Part shown: one piece after another, positions 1-10,900 of the stretch | How the letters are laid out: every line of letters begins with the position of its first letter | Position numbering within the stretch: position 1 is the stretch's first letter | Source: Phaeodactylum tricornutum CCAP 1055/1 | Lineage: Eukaryota > Bacillariophyta > Bacillariophyceae > Surirellales > Neidiaceae | Reading direction: 5' to 3' | Length of the DNA stretch: 64,000 nt | Assembly: GCF_000150955.2 (NCBI RefSeq) | Contig: NC_011689.1 | Location: forward strand, 186,001-250,000 | Translations under genes and position numbers: made by a program | The notes under the pieces: model-generated | What the model saw: the letters and a program-made list of their open reading frames with translations, nothing else | What the model was told of the DNA's origin: nothing | Database searches by the model: none

Positions 1-630
1 TATTTTCACCGTGGAAATACCAAAGACGTGTCTGCCGGAGGATTGCGAACACACCAATGCATTCTAGTTTTGCTAGATGTGCATGCTATCGGTGACAGTG
101 TGCGTCTATAGTGAGATCAAGTACATGTAAGTGAGCGGTCAACGTTCGTCGTTCGTCTCTCTAGTTTCGAAATGATGATGGGTAGCGAAATGGCAGGAGT
201 ATCAAACTATATAACAGTAACTGTAAACTGGAATCATGCTTTTTGTGTCGCCTAGAGTTGCTGCAAACTGCTACAATCTTGGCATTCCTGATTCCGGATT
301 GGGGTATCCTCACAGTCAATCCTGCATTCGTATCCTCACGTTTTTCTCATCGATCAATTGCATTCCAGTAAACAGTAACATAACATGAACTGCAAACCCA
401 TTCGTAGTCCGGGACGAATTTGGTACGCATTCTTCGTTGAAGGAAGAGGTATGTCATAAATCTACTCCACGATGAAGAACCCAATCTTGTACACACGTTG
501 AAACAGTAAGAGTGCTTAAGGAGCTGTTTTAACAGTCAATCGGATCAACAAGTCCTTTCAGGTTTTCAGCGCCTCTCGATCGCGAGAAAAAAAAGAGCGT
601 CAACCACGAGCACTACCGCTACAACGAGGA
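1..630. other. Non-coding stretch with repeated ACAGT motifs
   Basis: No reading frame here looks like a protein. The stretch carries at least seven copies of ACAGT or its complement, at about 95, 214, 220, 312, 372, 503 and 532, several extended to AACAGTAA or ACAGTCAA. About one copy would be expected by chance in 630 bp. It is the likely promoter and 5' leader of the rhodanese gene that starts at 631. Confidence 0.5.
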
Positions 631-2337
631 ATGCAAGTGCCCATGCCAGTCTCCGCATCCGGGGGATCGACTGCGGGTATCGCCGCAGAGCAAAGAGTCC
701 GTCGCGAACACGCTCGATCCGTTGCTCGGTGTCCCCTTCCTCCGGCACCGCCGCCCTCGTCCGCGGGGACCGCAGTCACCGGCGCCGAAGGGAGTCTGGT
801 ACTCTTCTACCAGTACCGGGAACCCCCGTGGACAGAATCGGAGCACAAAAAGGCTCTAAAAGAAGTCTTGCGTCTCGCCAGTCTCCACAACGTCCGAGGC
901 CGGGGCCGAGTCGCTCCGGAAGGAGTGAATTGCACACTTTCCTGTGCCAGTCCCCAATCCCTGCGCGACTTTTGTCGAGCACTCCGCGATTGGGACGATC
1001 TCTTTCAAGAGACCGATTTCAAATTCACCGACCACGTGCCGCGGAGACAACTCTTCAAATCATTGTCCATCCGCAAAACCACCGAACTCGTCGCCTACGG
1101 ACTCGACCACGTGCACAAGGCTCCTTGCCTGTCCCGCTTTGCCGGACAGCACCTGGACGCCGACGCCTACCACGAGCTGTTGCAAGATCCGGATTCCGTC
1201 GTTATCGATGTCCGCAACGCCTACGAGACGGCGCTGGGACGGATGAACCCTCCACCCGACGGAGCCACCCTGCTGGATCCGCAAATGCGCAATTCCAGCG
1301 AATGGAGCGCTTGGTTGGCCGACCGCGACACGCAACAACGCTTGCACGGCAAAAAGGTACTCATGTACTGTACTGGAGGAATTCGATGTGAACGCGCCAC
1401 GGCCCTGTTGAACGAAATGTCCACCGTCAATACCGCCAACGACAATAAAGACAGCGGCAGCCCGATCGTGAAACCGCAAGGCGTGTACGAACTGCAGGGA
1501 GGTATTGAACGCTATTTGCAAACCTACCCGCAGGGTGGTTACTGGAAGGGTAAAAATTACCTCTTTGATCGTCGAATGGAACAGGTACCGGCAGAAAAAC
1601 CAATCGAACAGGTGGAAGCCGAAACCGATTCCTTGTGTTGCCAATGTCGACAGAAATGGACGCGGTACCGTGGACAGTACAAATGCGGTGTCGCTTGGTG
1701 TGCCGTACCAGTCATTGTCTGCGACGACTGTCAACAACAACACAAGCGATTTCCTAACGATGCGTCGTTGTTGGCGTCTTTGCGGTGCGAACTGTGCCGG
1801 ATTGGGTATCGCCCCCCATCGGTCAAGCCAGATTTGGTCCAACTCAAACAACGTGCCGAAGAAGCCTTACAAAGAAAACGCAACCACGACGATACCGAAT
1901 CTTGGACGGAACCTACAAAAAAAGCCAAGCCAAGCGCACACTCTTCTACGAAACCCAGTGGGATGCCTGCCACTGTAATTCCGAACCGTTTGTTCCTTTC
2001 ACGGTTGCCGTTGACAGTGACCCGATCGAAGCTGGCCTCGTGGCTGGGCTGTACGGTGGAACGCGTGCAGTGGTTAAGAGATCCCCGTACCGGCTTCTTT
2101 TACGGGTCCTGTTTGGTGCAAGTTCTGGACGCCCAGGCCGCCGAGCGTGTATTGGCGCGATCGCCACTCCAACCGAAATTGGACGACAAGAAACAACGGC
2201 CGAAAGTGCAATTGGCCACGGAAAACAGAAATGACGGTGCTCTGGTAGCAGGCGCTCCCGATGGATATTTGCCTTTGTGGCCGCCACCTGGGTATGATGA
2301 TACAGAATATCCCCCCGTAGTAAGCTCGCTACTGTGA
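631..2337 (+). CDS. Rhodanese/TrhO-like tRNA-modifying protein with C-terminal RRM
   Basis: The 568-residue protein belongs to the UPF0176/TrhO and TSTD2 rhodanese family. Bacterial TrhO proteins hydroxylate uridine 34 of certain tRNAs. An N-terminal acylphosphatase-like part (about residues 55-130, starting FYQYREPPW) is followed by a rhodanese domain with the active-site loop CTGGIRCE; the catalytic cysteine is Cys247. Next come GVYELQGGIERYL and a cysteine cluster (four C-x2-C pairs, residues about 336-390) that probably binds zinc. Beyond the family core, residues about 452-530 look like an RNA-recognition motif, with an RNP2-like stretch LFLSRLP and an RNP1-like stretch GFFYGSCLV. The first 50 residues are low complexity, so the true start could be a little downstream. 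Family assignment is firm; the RRM rests on motif reading; the tRNA substrate is inferred. Confidence 0.85.
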   Translation: MQVPMPVSASGGSTAGIAAEQRVRREHARSVARCPLPPAPPPSSAGTAVTGAEGSLVLFYQYREPPWTESEHKKALKEVLRLASLHNVRGRGRVAPEGVNCTLSCASPQSLRDFCRALRDWDDLFQETDFKFTDHVPRRQLFKSLSIRKTTELVAYGLDHVHKAPCLSRFAGQHLDADAYHELLQDPDSVVIDVRNAYETALGRMNPPPDGATLLDPQMRNSSEWSAWLADRDTQQRLHGKKVLMYCTGGIRCERATALLNEMSTVNTANDNKDSGSPIVKPQGVYELQGGIERYLQTYPQGGYWKGKNYLFDRRMEQVPAEKPIEQVEAETDSLCCQCRQKWTRYRGQYKCGVAWCAVPVIVCDDCQQQHKRFPNDASLLASLRCELCRIGYRPPSVKPDLVQLKQRAEEALQRKRNHDDTESWTEPTKKAKPSAHSSTKPSGMPATVIPNRLFLSRLPLTVTRSKLASWLGCTVERVQWLRDPRTGFFYGSCLVQVLDAQAAERVLARSPLQPKLDDKKQRPKVQLATENRNDGALVAGAPDGYLPLWPPPGYDDTEYPPVVSSLL

Positions 2338-3477
2338 GTAATACACGAGACAGTTGTTGGGGCATCATTCGTCTTTCCCAACCCTTGTTTAGCTGTGCTG
2401 CCGTCCTTTTTTGAGGGGCTGGTTCGTTCGAGCAGAAGTCAAACAAAGGTACGTACGAAACGAGGGATCGTTGTGTCGGTAGTGTGGAATGTGTAAGGTT
2501 CGCCGCAGTGAGTTGCTGCAGTGCAAACAAAAAGGATAGCCAGAGAATGACGATAGCTTTAGACCGTACTTTTCCTTTAGCCGGGAATTGACGGTCGATG
2601 TTCATGAGACGCCCTTGGGAGTGGTCGGAGTCAAATACTGCTTGCGGGGGTCGTATTTCCATGTCTTTGACGATAAGCAACTTTCGGACTCTCGGTACTT
2701 TTGCTTTGGACTTATTGCTGGGATAATGGCGTTTCCGGATTTCAGGATCGTGACCAATCGACTCACTACTTGTTATGTCTTTTTTCCATTTCAGTTGAAC
2801 AACTCCTGGAGAATTCTCATGGTTTTGTTGCGTCTCATTTACAGTCAGTATATCTTTTACCACCGAAAGATGTCCGTTGTTTGAGTTTTTTCACGTGAAT
2901 GGACCGCGACGCGCAGCCGAAAGGTCGCATCCCGTTTTATGTTGGTTTGAACAGGCTTTCACTTTGTAATAAACATTGTTTTTGGAAGCCGTTAATGAAC
3001 GCAATGAGAAAGGTATTCATAGTTCAGCTAGCTAGCTATGACTGTATCTGTCAGTTACGCACGCTGCTAGGGAGTGACAACTTGAGCCATTGCGACTATC
3101 ATACGGCGGCCAATAAAAAGGAGTAGCAGGCCTCTCAGAGAAGTACGCAGTCTCTCTCTCTCTTACTATTAATAATTTCCATCGAACACTGTTGAGTAAA
3201 TCAGAAACGATATATGATATGCTATTTGTGGTCAGCTGGAGGGGAAATTGTATATAACGCAATTTCCAATGCGAAAAATGATGAGCTAGGGCAGGGTGAA
3301 AACAGTATTTTTTCATTTCTGGGCAGTTCCGCTTATTGTAAATGTAACACACAAAAGAATGCTTTGACCATCATGGCGCCGTAGTTGCTTATTCATGGTA
3401 TTTGAAAACAAAAGCCTCCCTTAGAATGTTGCACTTTTCAAGCTATTCGCATTTCAAACACCAATAAACCTCTCGTT
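2338..3477. other. Intergenic stretch, nothing recognised
   Basis: It separates two genes on the same strand. It holds a short CT run near 3150-3164 and an ACAGT copy near 2840. Long frames on the minus strand here mainly run back over the end of the rhodanese gene and have no recognisable content. Confidence 0.4.
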
Positions 3478-6400
3478 ATGCAATCGAATCCCAACGGAAG
3501 TGCTACCAATGGCCTGTCGCCGCCAGCGGCACCTTTCAGAACATCAGCGCCAACAACACAGACTCAATCAGCATCAGCAACACCAACTTGGAAAGAATCG
3601 GGACGGCGTCTACATGTCGCCGTCCGACAATCGCTGACCCTTCGTCGGGCGTCGACCAACTTAAGCAATCACCTGGAACCATCCCGTCACGATGATGGGA
3701 CCAGCAGTAGCCTCTCGGTTTCGAATATCGATCAGGCCTTGACTAGTTTGTACAGTATGAATACGAAACAGTCTTCAAACTCCCGTGAAGCTATTTCGTC
3801 ACCGCTTCAGCCGTCATCGTTTCGTCGAGATGAATCTCGGTGTCGGCCGCGAAACGTGGGTAGCAGTGTTTCTACACGGACAAATCTATGTTCGTCAATG
3901 CCAAACGTTCTGTCTGGTTCCTACCTTCCACAGGACGAATACGACTGGATCCTGGACGGAAAAATGGAATGGGATAAACAAGCACAAGAATCAAAAAATC
4001 TTTGGACGAAGTTAGAAGCGTCTTCTGACTGGAGTAAACTGCTGTCTCAACTAAAAAACCAAATTCCAGATTTAAACGTGGAATATAATGATAAAAGGAC
4101 TGGATCCCTAAAAGAGGGAACGGACGTAGAAGGATCCGAAGATTTCCAGCCTGCTGAAACTGCAGCGCGGACTCGGACTAGCGGATCCGACATTTTTCTT
4201 GACGTCAACAGGTGTGTACATGCTTCCCTTGTAGGTGATGATGGGGTCCATGATCGTTCGAGTGAAGGTCGGACTGCGACGGACCCAGAGCTAGTGGATC
4301 GTGTTGACGAGTTGCAAACGCACTCAGACAATTGCACAACAGACTCAATCAAAACTGGCACAGAAACATCTCAGCTAGCTAACAAAACTGAGGTTGCCCG
4401 GGCAAAAGCAATCTCCACCACTCCTGCGTCAGAGCAACTCCAAAGATACTTCCAAGGACCAAGTCCTACTCCTCGGTGGAAAGACGAGGTCAGAGAGGAC
4501 CAAGTTACCGCATCTTTGATGATGCCTTTGACAGATCTCAATTTACCTGAAGCCCGCTTTACTCGACGACGACTTGTGCGAATGGGCCCAGCTGCGTCGA
4601 CCGATGCTGCCTTAGCAGACAACACGTTTTCGGTAACGTCCAGAGAACCAAATTTTTGCGAGCTCGATTACTTGCCTTCGTACTATTTTAACGATCCTGA
4701 GTGGGACGATACCGTAACAGTCTTACAATCGGTTCCCTGGAGCTTTCTTTGTGGTGGACATGAAAGCCTATTGGATGTAGGTAAGAACAACTGTTTCGAC
4801 TTTTCGACTACCGACTGGGCTATGTGGGACGAAACGATGACGAATGAATTATGTCGACTTGATTCGGCCTTGCAATTTATCCAGCGCCAGCTTCTCGGCA
4901 AGGTGCAGCCTCATCACGCTGATTTGGAGCGAGCCAATGCATTGTTGAACATTGCTGATAATCATTTGTGCTTGGCAAATCTATACCTCGAGCGCTCCCA
5001 GCAAGCCATAGCGTCTACAGTCGGCGCTGACGACAATACTGGTCTGGCAGGAATGGAAACGCTGTTGATAGCCTGGCGACAACAAGAAGCATACTGCGAG
5101 CTTAGTCTTGTTTTAAATGAAATACGAGGACTAGAGGAGCAAGAAAAAGAAATTTATGGTTGCATCGACTCTTTCGACCCCACGAAGAACACTACCTTGG
5201 AACAATACAACTTTATCACGCAGCGAGTCCAGCAGGTATTCTCAGCCGTCTTGGATGGGAGAATGGCCAGAATCGAATGCCTAGACGTTGTTAGAAAAAG
5301 GCTGGGCCTGGTAGAAGCGCGCCTTTGGGACCGACTGTTCGCCTTAGCTGAGACACTTGTTGTCAGGTCTTGCAGACAGACTACAGTGCTAGAGTTTTGG
5401 AAGGAATATGAACGACTTGTTGCAGCTGCACTAAAACTGTATATGGAGAATGAAGGTGTTAAGGAACACCCTTATGATTTTTCTGCTGTCTGGGTGAAAC
5501 GTCTCCTTCGGGCTTTCTGCTACGAGGCCGATCGAGCTTTAGCGGTATCCCTCCTGAATCCAATGGATGGAATGAAAGAGTCGAGATTCGAGTTTGAGCT
5601 TTCTCAACTGGCTCGTGAAATTGACCTGGACTGGGGTGATGGAACTAAGCTCCGCACTATGACGCATAATCTCGTTACAATACGCTTCCGCTTGGAAGAG
5701 AGTACGACGCATCTTTCAGTTGTCGTGCAGACGCTGTGTCTGCTTTTGACCGACCTTTTGCATGCATATTTCTTAGCCACTCTGTGGCACCGGACTCCTT
5801 TTGAAAAAAACCAAATCATTCATGCTGATTTATCGTCGACCATATCACCAAAGAGCCTTCAACTGGAACGGATGCTGATGGAAATTGTGCATTCGAAAGC
5901 CGTCCTTTGGAATCATTGCGAATCGGTTCTCGTATACTGCATCGAAGAATATCTGAATTTTTCGCAGAAAGCGACCTTGTTCGCTAAGATCACTCATGGT
6001 GTAGACGATCATGCATGGATGCTTGATTTACAGGATCTTCATAAGGTTTCGCTGTTGGTATCCGATTTTCTGGCTCTGAAGGATCCTTTTTTCGAGGAGG
6101 ACATACTTAGCAACAGTCCCACACAGCGTGAAAACGAGCCGTCTCAACTTAGAAAAGTATTGGACGACCTGTTCAGAAATCATTTACGGTCCGTACATGC
6201 GGAGGCCATGAGTTCCTTGGGGAGATTGTTGACAATTGAGTCCTGGGCTTTAGTTGACGTAGCACCTTTAGGCGACTTCGTGAGGAGGGAAGAGCAGCAT
6301 CCTGTGCCAATCGAAGGGTTCCTTCGTCAAAGTCTCAAGACCTTGTTAAATCCCGTCTGCCTGACGCAGGTCAAAGGTGCTTCCTTCGGAGTCTCCAGTG

Positions 6401-7959
6401 TGCCCCTAAACTTCTTCTCTGGTTTTTCGAGACAGCTCAATCCTTTTGGCTCACCTCGAATTTTCCGTTGGTCACGAATGCAAGGCTTAGATGTATCTGA
6501 AGACGAGATGAACGCCTTTGTAGCTACTAGTGCAACGATTTTTGGTTTTCTCAGCGGCATGTGTAGAGGAAAGCATGGGCTTTATCCAAGGTTAATGACC
6601 GCAAGTGCGAAAGATGGGCTAGTCCCTTGGGTAGAGCGTTTACTGGCGATTGCCAAGCATCTTCCTTCGATTGTGGAAGATGTCCTTGTAGTTGTGACGA
6701 ATCTCTGCGACCTCTACCTAATGACTGTTCTACGATTTTGCTGTGGTACGGGAAAACACGAAAGGCGAATATTGGGAATGGAGCCTCCTGAACACTTCAC
6801 CTTCCCGCAAATTGAGGACTTAAACCGCACGAAATGTAGATCACAGACAGGTTCTACACTCTTCGAACAATTTCACAAACAAGAGAAATCAATCCGTGGA
6901 AGCAAAGCTAGAATAAGCGCAACTCTGCCTACAACAATTGAAGGCGACATTTGCTCTCCCATTCTTAAAGACAGAGACGAGATTGACTCGCTTCGCTCGT
7001 TTGTAACACGGGCCCATGACGGTCTTCGAGATATAATAAACCTCGACCGGGTTGACGCATGTATCGTCGACATACATAGTAGCTCTGGTGAAAGTTCCGA
7101 AGAGAGTGCATGCAAAGTGGTACAGGTCTTAGAGAAGCGACTAGCTGCGGCATGGAGCTCATTCTCTGTCGCAGCTTTGGTTGATCTAACGCATGCTGCC
7201 ATACAAGCAAAGTATACGGATGAAGAATTTTCAGTTGCTGGAGAGACTCCTTTCTCTGCTTTCTCTGGATATACAGACAGCCTGCTAAAAGTTGTTCCTA
7301 CCCTTGTAAGCAGATCAGGCGATATTTCGTGCTCTCGGTCTATCAACGCTGCTGAAATCGTAACAAATATTCTTGCAGTTGGGGACGCGTGGGAAGTTTG
7401 TAAGCTTAACGAACATCCAAACAACTATGTTGAAGATATTTGTGAAAAGTGCTCCTTAATCTGGGGCTTTCTTTGCACATCGGGTAAACTCTCTGAGATA
7501 ATTCAAAACGATACCTGGAACCGAATCAATGCTATGGCATACCAGGCCTTGCTAGAAGGATTTGCGCGGGTACCGCGCTGTTCTACTGAAGGGAGGGCTC
7601 TTATGACTTTGGATTTAGCCTCATTATCTGATGGGTTAATGCCCGACGTGGTCTCCGACAGACTCAAAGAGATATCCCTTCCACTGACGCCGCCTCTAGC
7701 TACAGTAGAGCGAGGATTGCGATACGTGGAGGCGTACATAAAACTTTTCTATTTTCCGAAAGAAGACGTCATTCGGTGGATTGCTGACAATTACTGTGAG
7801 TACCGATGTACTCACATACTTGCTCTTGCTACTGCAGCACCAGACCATCCGGAAAGGAGCCCAGAAATGTCAGACTCTGATCTCCTGGAGCAGCTCGAAA
7901 AAATCTACCAATTATCCTGCAATACGAAATGTTTGCATCCCAACTTGAAAGGAAATTGA
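3478..7959 (+). CDS. VPS50: VPS50/syndetin-like EARP tethering-complex subunit
   Basis: The 1493-residue protein has the plan of VPS50 (syndetin), the subunit that distinguishes the EARP endosomal-recycling tether from GARP. Residues 1-400 are a low-complexity, serine-rich extension longer than in animals. From about residue 400 the sequence PSYYFNDPEWDD matches the start of the VPS54_N-like region, followed by long helices (about 450-650) as in the family. The C-terminus has the syndetin-C signature around residues 1415-1450 (VEAYIKLFYFPKEDVIRWI). I see no intron. It should act on endosome-to-membrane recycling with VPS51, 52 and 53. Its stop codon lies 9 bp from that of the convergent Sec7 gene. 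VPS54 is the alternative, but the C-terminal domain favours VPS50. Confidence 0.78.
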   Translation: MQSNPNGSATNGLSPPAAPFRTSAPTTQTQSASATPTWKESGRRLHVAVRQSLTLRRASTNLSNHLEPSRHDDGTSSSLSVSNIDQALTSLYSMNTKQSSNSREAISSPLQPSSFRRDESRCRPRNVGSSVSTRTNLCSSMPNVLSGSYLPQDEYDWILDGKMEWDKQAQESKNLWTKLEASSDWSKLLSQLKNQIPDLNVEYNDKRTGSLKEGTDVEGSEDFQPAETAARTRTSGSDIFLDVNRCVHASLVGDDGVHDRSSEGRTATDPELVDRVDELQTHSDNCTTDSIKTGTETSQLANKTEVARAKAISTTPASEQLQRYFQGPSPTPRWKDEVREDQVTASLMMPLTDLNLPEARFTRRRLVRMGPAASTDAALADNTFSVTSREPNFCELDYLPSYYFNDPEWDDTVTVLQSVPWSFLCGGHESLLDVGKNNCFDFSTTDWAMWDETMTNELCRLDSALQFIQRQLLGKVQPHHADLERANALLNIADNHLCLANLYLERSQQAIASTVGADDNTGLAGMETLLIAWRQQEAYCELSLVLNEIRGLEEQEKEIYGCIDSFDPTKNTTLEQYNFITQRVQQVFSAVLDGRMARIECLDVVRKRLGLVEARLWDRLFALAETLVVRSCRQTTVLEFWKEYERLVAAALKLYMENEGVKEHPYDFSAVWVKRLLRAFCYEADRALAVSLLNPMDGMKESRFEFELSQLAREIDLDWGDGTKLRTMTHNLVTIRFRLEESTTHLSVVVQTLCLLLTDLLHAYFLATLWHRTPFEKNQIIHADLSSTISPKSLQLERMLMEIVHSKAVLWNHCESVLVYCIEEYLNFSQKATLFAKITHGVDDHAWMLDLQDLHKVSLLVSDFLALKDPFFEEDILSNSPTQRENEPSQLRKVLDDLFRNHLRSVHAEAMSSLGRLLTIESWALVDVAPLGDFVRREEQHPVPIEGFLRQSLKTLLNPVCLTQVKGASFGVSSVPLNFFSGFSRQLNPFGSPRIFRWSRMQGLDVSEDEMNAFVATSATIFGFLSGMCRGKHGLYPRLMTASAKDGLVPWVERLLAIAKHLPSIVEDVLVVVTNLCDLYLMTVLRFCCGTGKHERRILGMEPPEHFTFPQIEDLNRTKCRSQTGSTLFEQFHKQEKSIRGSKARISATLPTTIEGDICSPILKDRDEIDSLRSFVTRAHDGLRDIINLDRVDACIVDIHSSSGESSEESACKVVQVLEKRLAAAWSSFSVAALVDLTHAAIQAKYTDEEFSVAGETPFSAFSGYTDSLLKVVPTLVSRSGDISCSRSINAAEIVTNILAVGDAWEVCKLNEHPNNYVEDICEKCSLIWGFLCTSGKLSEIIQNDTWNRINAMAYQALLEGFARVPRCSTEGRALMTLDLASLSDGLMPDVVSDRLKEISLPLTPPLATVERGLRYVEAYIKLFYFPKEDVIRWIADNYCEYRCTHILALATAAPDHPERSPEMSDSDLLEQLEKIYQLSCNTKCLHPNLKGN

Positions 7960-7968
7960 ACCGAATAG

Positions 7969-10900
7969 CTATGCTTGCCGACGAGCGGCCATCCTGGCTT
8001 CCTCTGCTTTCATCTTCCGCTCCATCTCGAGCGAGGCTGCTTCCCGGAGTTTTTTTACCCACTCCTTTTTCTCGCTCACACAAGAACAAAACAGTTGAAA
8101 TGACTTGCGAGGATGGCGCACTTCAAAGATTCTATCTCGGCTCTTCTGCGAGGGAGGAAACCAGTCAACGATTTTGATTAGGGTCAGGGGCAATTCTCCG
8201 TGAATTTTGTAGCTCTTGTCGGCGATCTCTTTCGCGTATATTAGGACATCTGAAAAGAGGAAAAACATGTAATATCCGGATCGTCCCGTGCTATTCGATT
8301 TTTTTAACAGAATACCTTTCCATACAAAGGAACGTGCTGGATCTAGGTTAAGATGTTCACCGTCTAGCAAGAGAGTAGTAGCTGCTGTCATTTGAGCCTT
8401 GTTTTGGACGTCCGCAATTAGAGAAGATCGCATTGAGTCAATCCATTGACGCAAGCGCCGTAATGCCCAAAGCTTCCTGTCCTTGCAAGCGGAGCAAGCC
8501 ACTTTTAATTCCAAAAGCCATTCACCACGGACCGTGTCTTTACTCATCCGTCTACCCTGACGACTGTCCTCAAACGCCTTAAATCTAGCCAGCTGATCCA
8601 AGAAAGCAGAGAGCTCAGTATCCAATCCCAAACAGACAAATATTGAAATCGCATATAAAAGTATCCCCAAAGATGGTCTCATACCCTCTGGATCAAGATG
8701 TGCCATATCCAGAGCCGTGTTGATTACACCTGTACGAAAGGATAGCGTCACAAAAACAGTTAGTCGATTTGAATCGCAGTCCCAAACTGTAACACATTGA
8801 TGAAAATTCTTACCGTGCCACTGATGCCATGTTTTGGAGACGCAACTTATTGTCAAATCGCATAGAGCGTCTTGACAGGAACAACTCAACCTTGAAGCGG
8901 CATCATCGAGGCTTGCGAGACGGAAATCATAAATTGCCAATCCTCTGAGTAGCGAATCACTTCCTTTCGCACTGTGCAGTATATCATGGAGCGAGTGACG
9001 TTCACATTTGGCTTTGTTTTTACCGACACGACTGGTATCCATCGAAAAGGGCCTTTCCTGGATTGAATCATACACTGCTGACAAGTACTCTCGTGAAATG
9101 TCCGAGCCTTCCTCAACTCCACGTAAATTTTTAATAAATTCATCTTTTGACATGGTTCTGCTCTTAGTTCGCGGCCCCGAGCACGACTTATGGAGATCCG
9201 TGTTCAGCATGATGATAGCGAAACACAGAAGATACACAGAATCTTCATTTTTGAATGGGCAGAGTTGGTAATCACCGGCATTGTCCTCGAAAAAGCACTT
9301 TGAAAAGGTATTAATAATCCGATCAATTTTTTGTGCCTCTCCCGGAAGACGGAAGCCGCAGTTAGTTAACACGTGCCTCAACCTTATGGAATTTATAGAA
9401 TGAGAACAAATGGTAAGATGACACTTGTAAAATAAAGTAAACGACACACGCCCTTACCCCTGCTCAACGTTCATCCCTACGAATGAGACTGCTCGAACAT
9501 AGAGGCTCCGGATAGAGTTGAAAAACTCGGCGTCAATCGAGCTCGTGCCACCTTCACCCAAATAAATCCCCAATTCCACAGGATCCCACTTTTCTTGGTT
9601 TACTCGAAGGTAAGTGGCAATTTCCCTCGGAGACGGAGTCAAAACATTGCATGCAATGAGGTATTCCACTGCTTTTTTCAATGTCTTCTTGTCGGCAATT
9701 TCAGCTGCTGTCTCCAGAACTTCTTTGCTAGAAGGTCTACGATCGAGTGTTTGGGAGCGGCGTTCAATCGCGGCTTCATCGGGATAGTATTTCAAAGTTA
9801 TGTCAGGAATATTTTTAGTCGCGTGAGACAATTCTCCATAGCCGCTTCCACTACCAACCGAGGGGGACCGCGAGCTATCATCCAATAGCGGAGAATCTAA
9901 AAACGTCCAGGAAAGCAGCAAACTGGAGAATTCATTCCCCATCGCCATAGCAGCATTGATTGCAAGTGACTTGACAATCATCTCCATAGCTTCAAGGGAA
10001 GCGGTTCGCAGTGCATGGGTGGCTCCTGTGACCAAGTTTTTGTCGCTGTGTACGAGTCTTCGGTGCAAAGAAATCACGGTCGACAGCTCACTTGTCTTTC
10101 TCTTCGCAGCTGAAAGAATCTCGGACTGGTTCTCGCGGATTTGGTCTCCAATGAGCTCACTGGCCTGCTCTGCGATATTGCTTAGGCCGACACATAGTTT
10201 CTGAATGATTTTGAGCTCTTTCCCCTGCAAAAGTTGGATCGGCCCCGAAACTTCCTCGAATGTGTCGGCTTCAAAGTTCAGATAGATTTCGATCACGTCT
10301 TTTGGATCATTTGAAAACCAGTTGGTTATCTCTTTCAGTAGGTCGACTTGCTGGGACAAAAGTGAGACACACACACAATCGGGCGACAAATCCAGCTTGG
10401 TCGAAAAAAGAAATTGAGGTCCCAGATTCAAGATGCGCACCCCATAGTGCTCCATCAGAACCCCTAGTTCCACTTTGCAATGGCTTCTATAGATAGGAGA
10501 GGACCACAACTCCGACACGATACGAACTACTCTTTGAAAGATTTGTGGATCTTCTAATGCGTGCCTTGTATTTTCTAGCAGGCAAGGCACTACCATTCGG
10601 CGAATGCAAAATACGAATGTGCGCACTGACTTGATTGTACTGACATTGTTTGTGGCATTCAGCACACCGACCGCCTCCTGCTCATCACTCCAGCACTCCA
10701 AGAAGTGAAGTATCAGCTCCAGGCCTAGTAGCTTGCTGGCTCTATCTCGAGGCAACATGCTCGCCCTCATACGGTTGATCCGGAGCTGCCCCGAAGACAG
10801 CTTAACAAGACATGATAGGACTGCAAAAAGCAGAATATATGTACTTCTCCCTGATTCACAGAGTCTGTCGTCCTTCGCGAAAAGCCCGCGACCACATATA

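Noticed and set aside
1946-2863. 305-codon minus-strand frame over the end of the rhodanese gene
   Set aside because: Its composition is that of a shadow frame, it overlaps a clearly coding region by 390 bp, and no motif is recognisable.
6873-7424. 183-codon minus-strand frame inside VPS50
   Set aside because: Antisense to a conserved coding region with no family features of its own.
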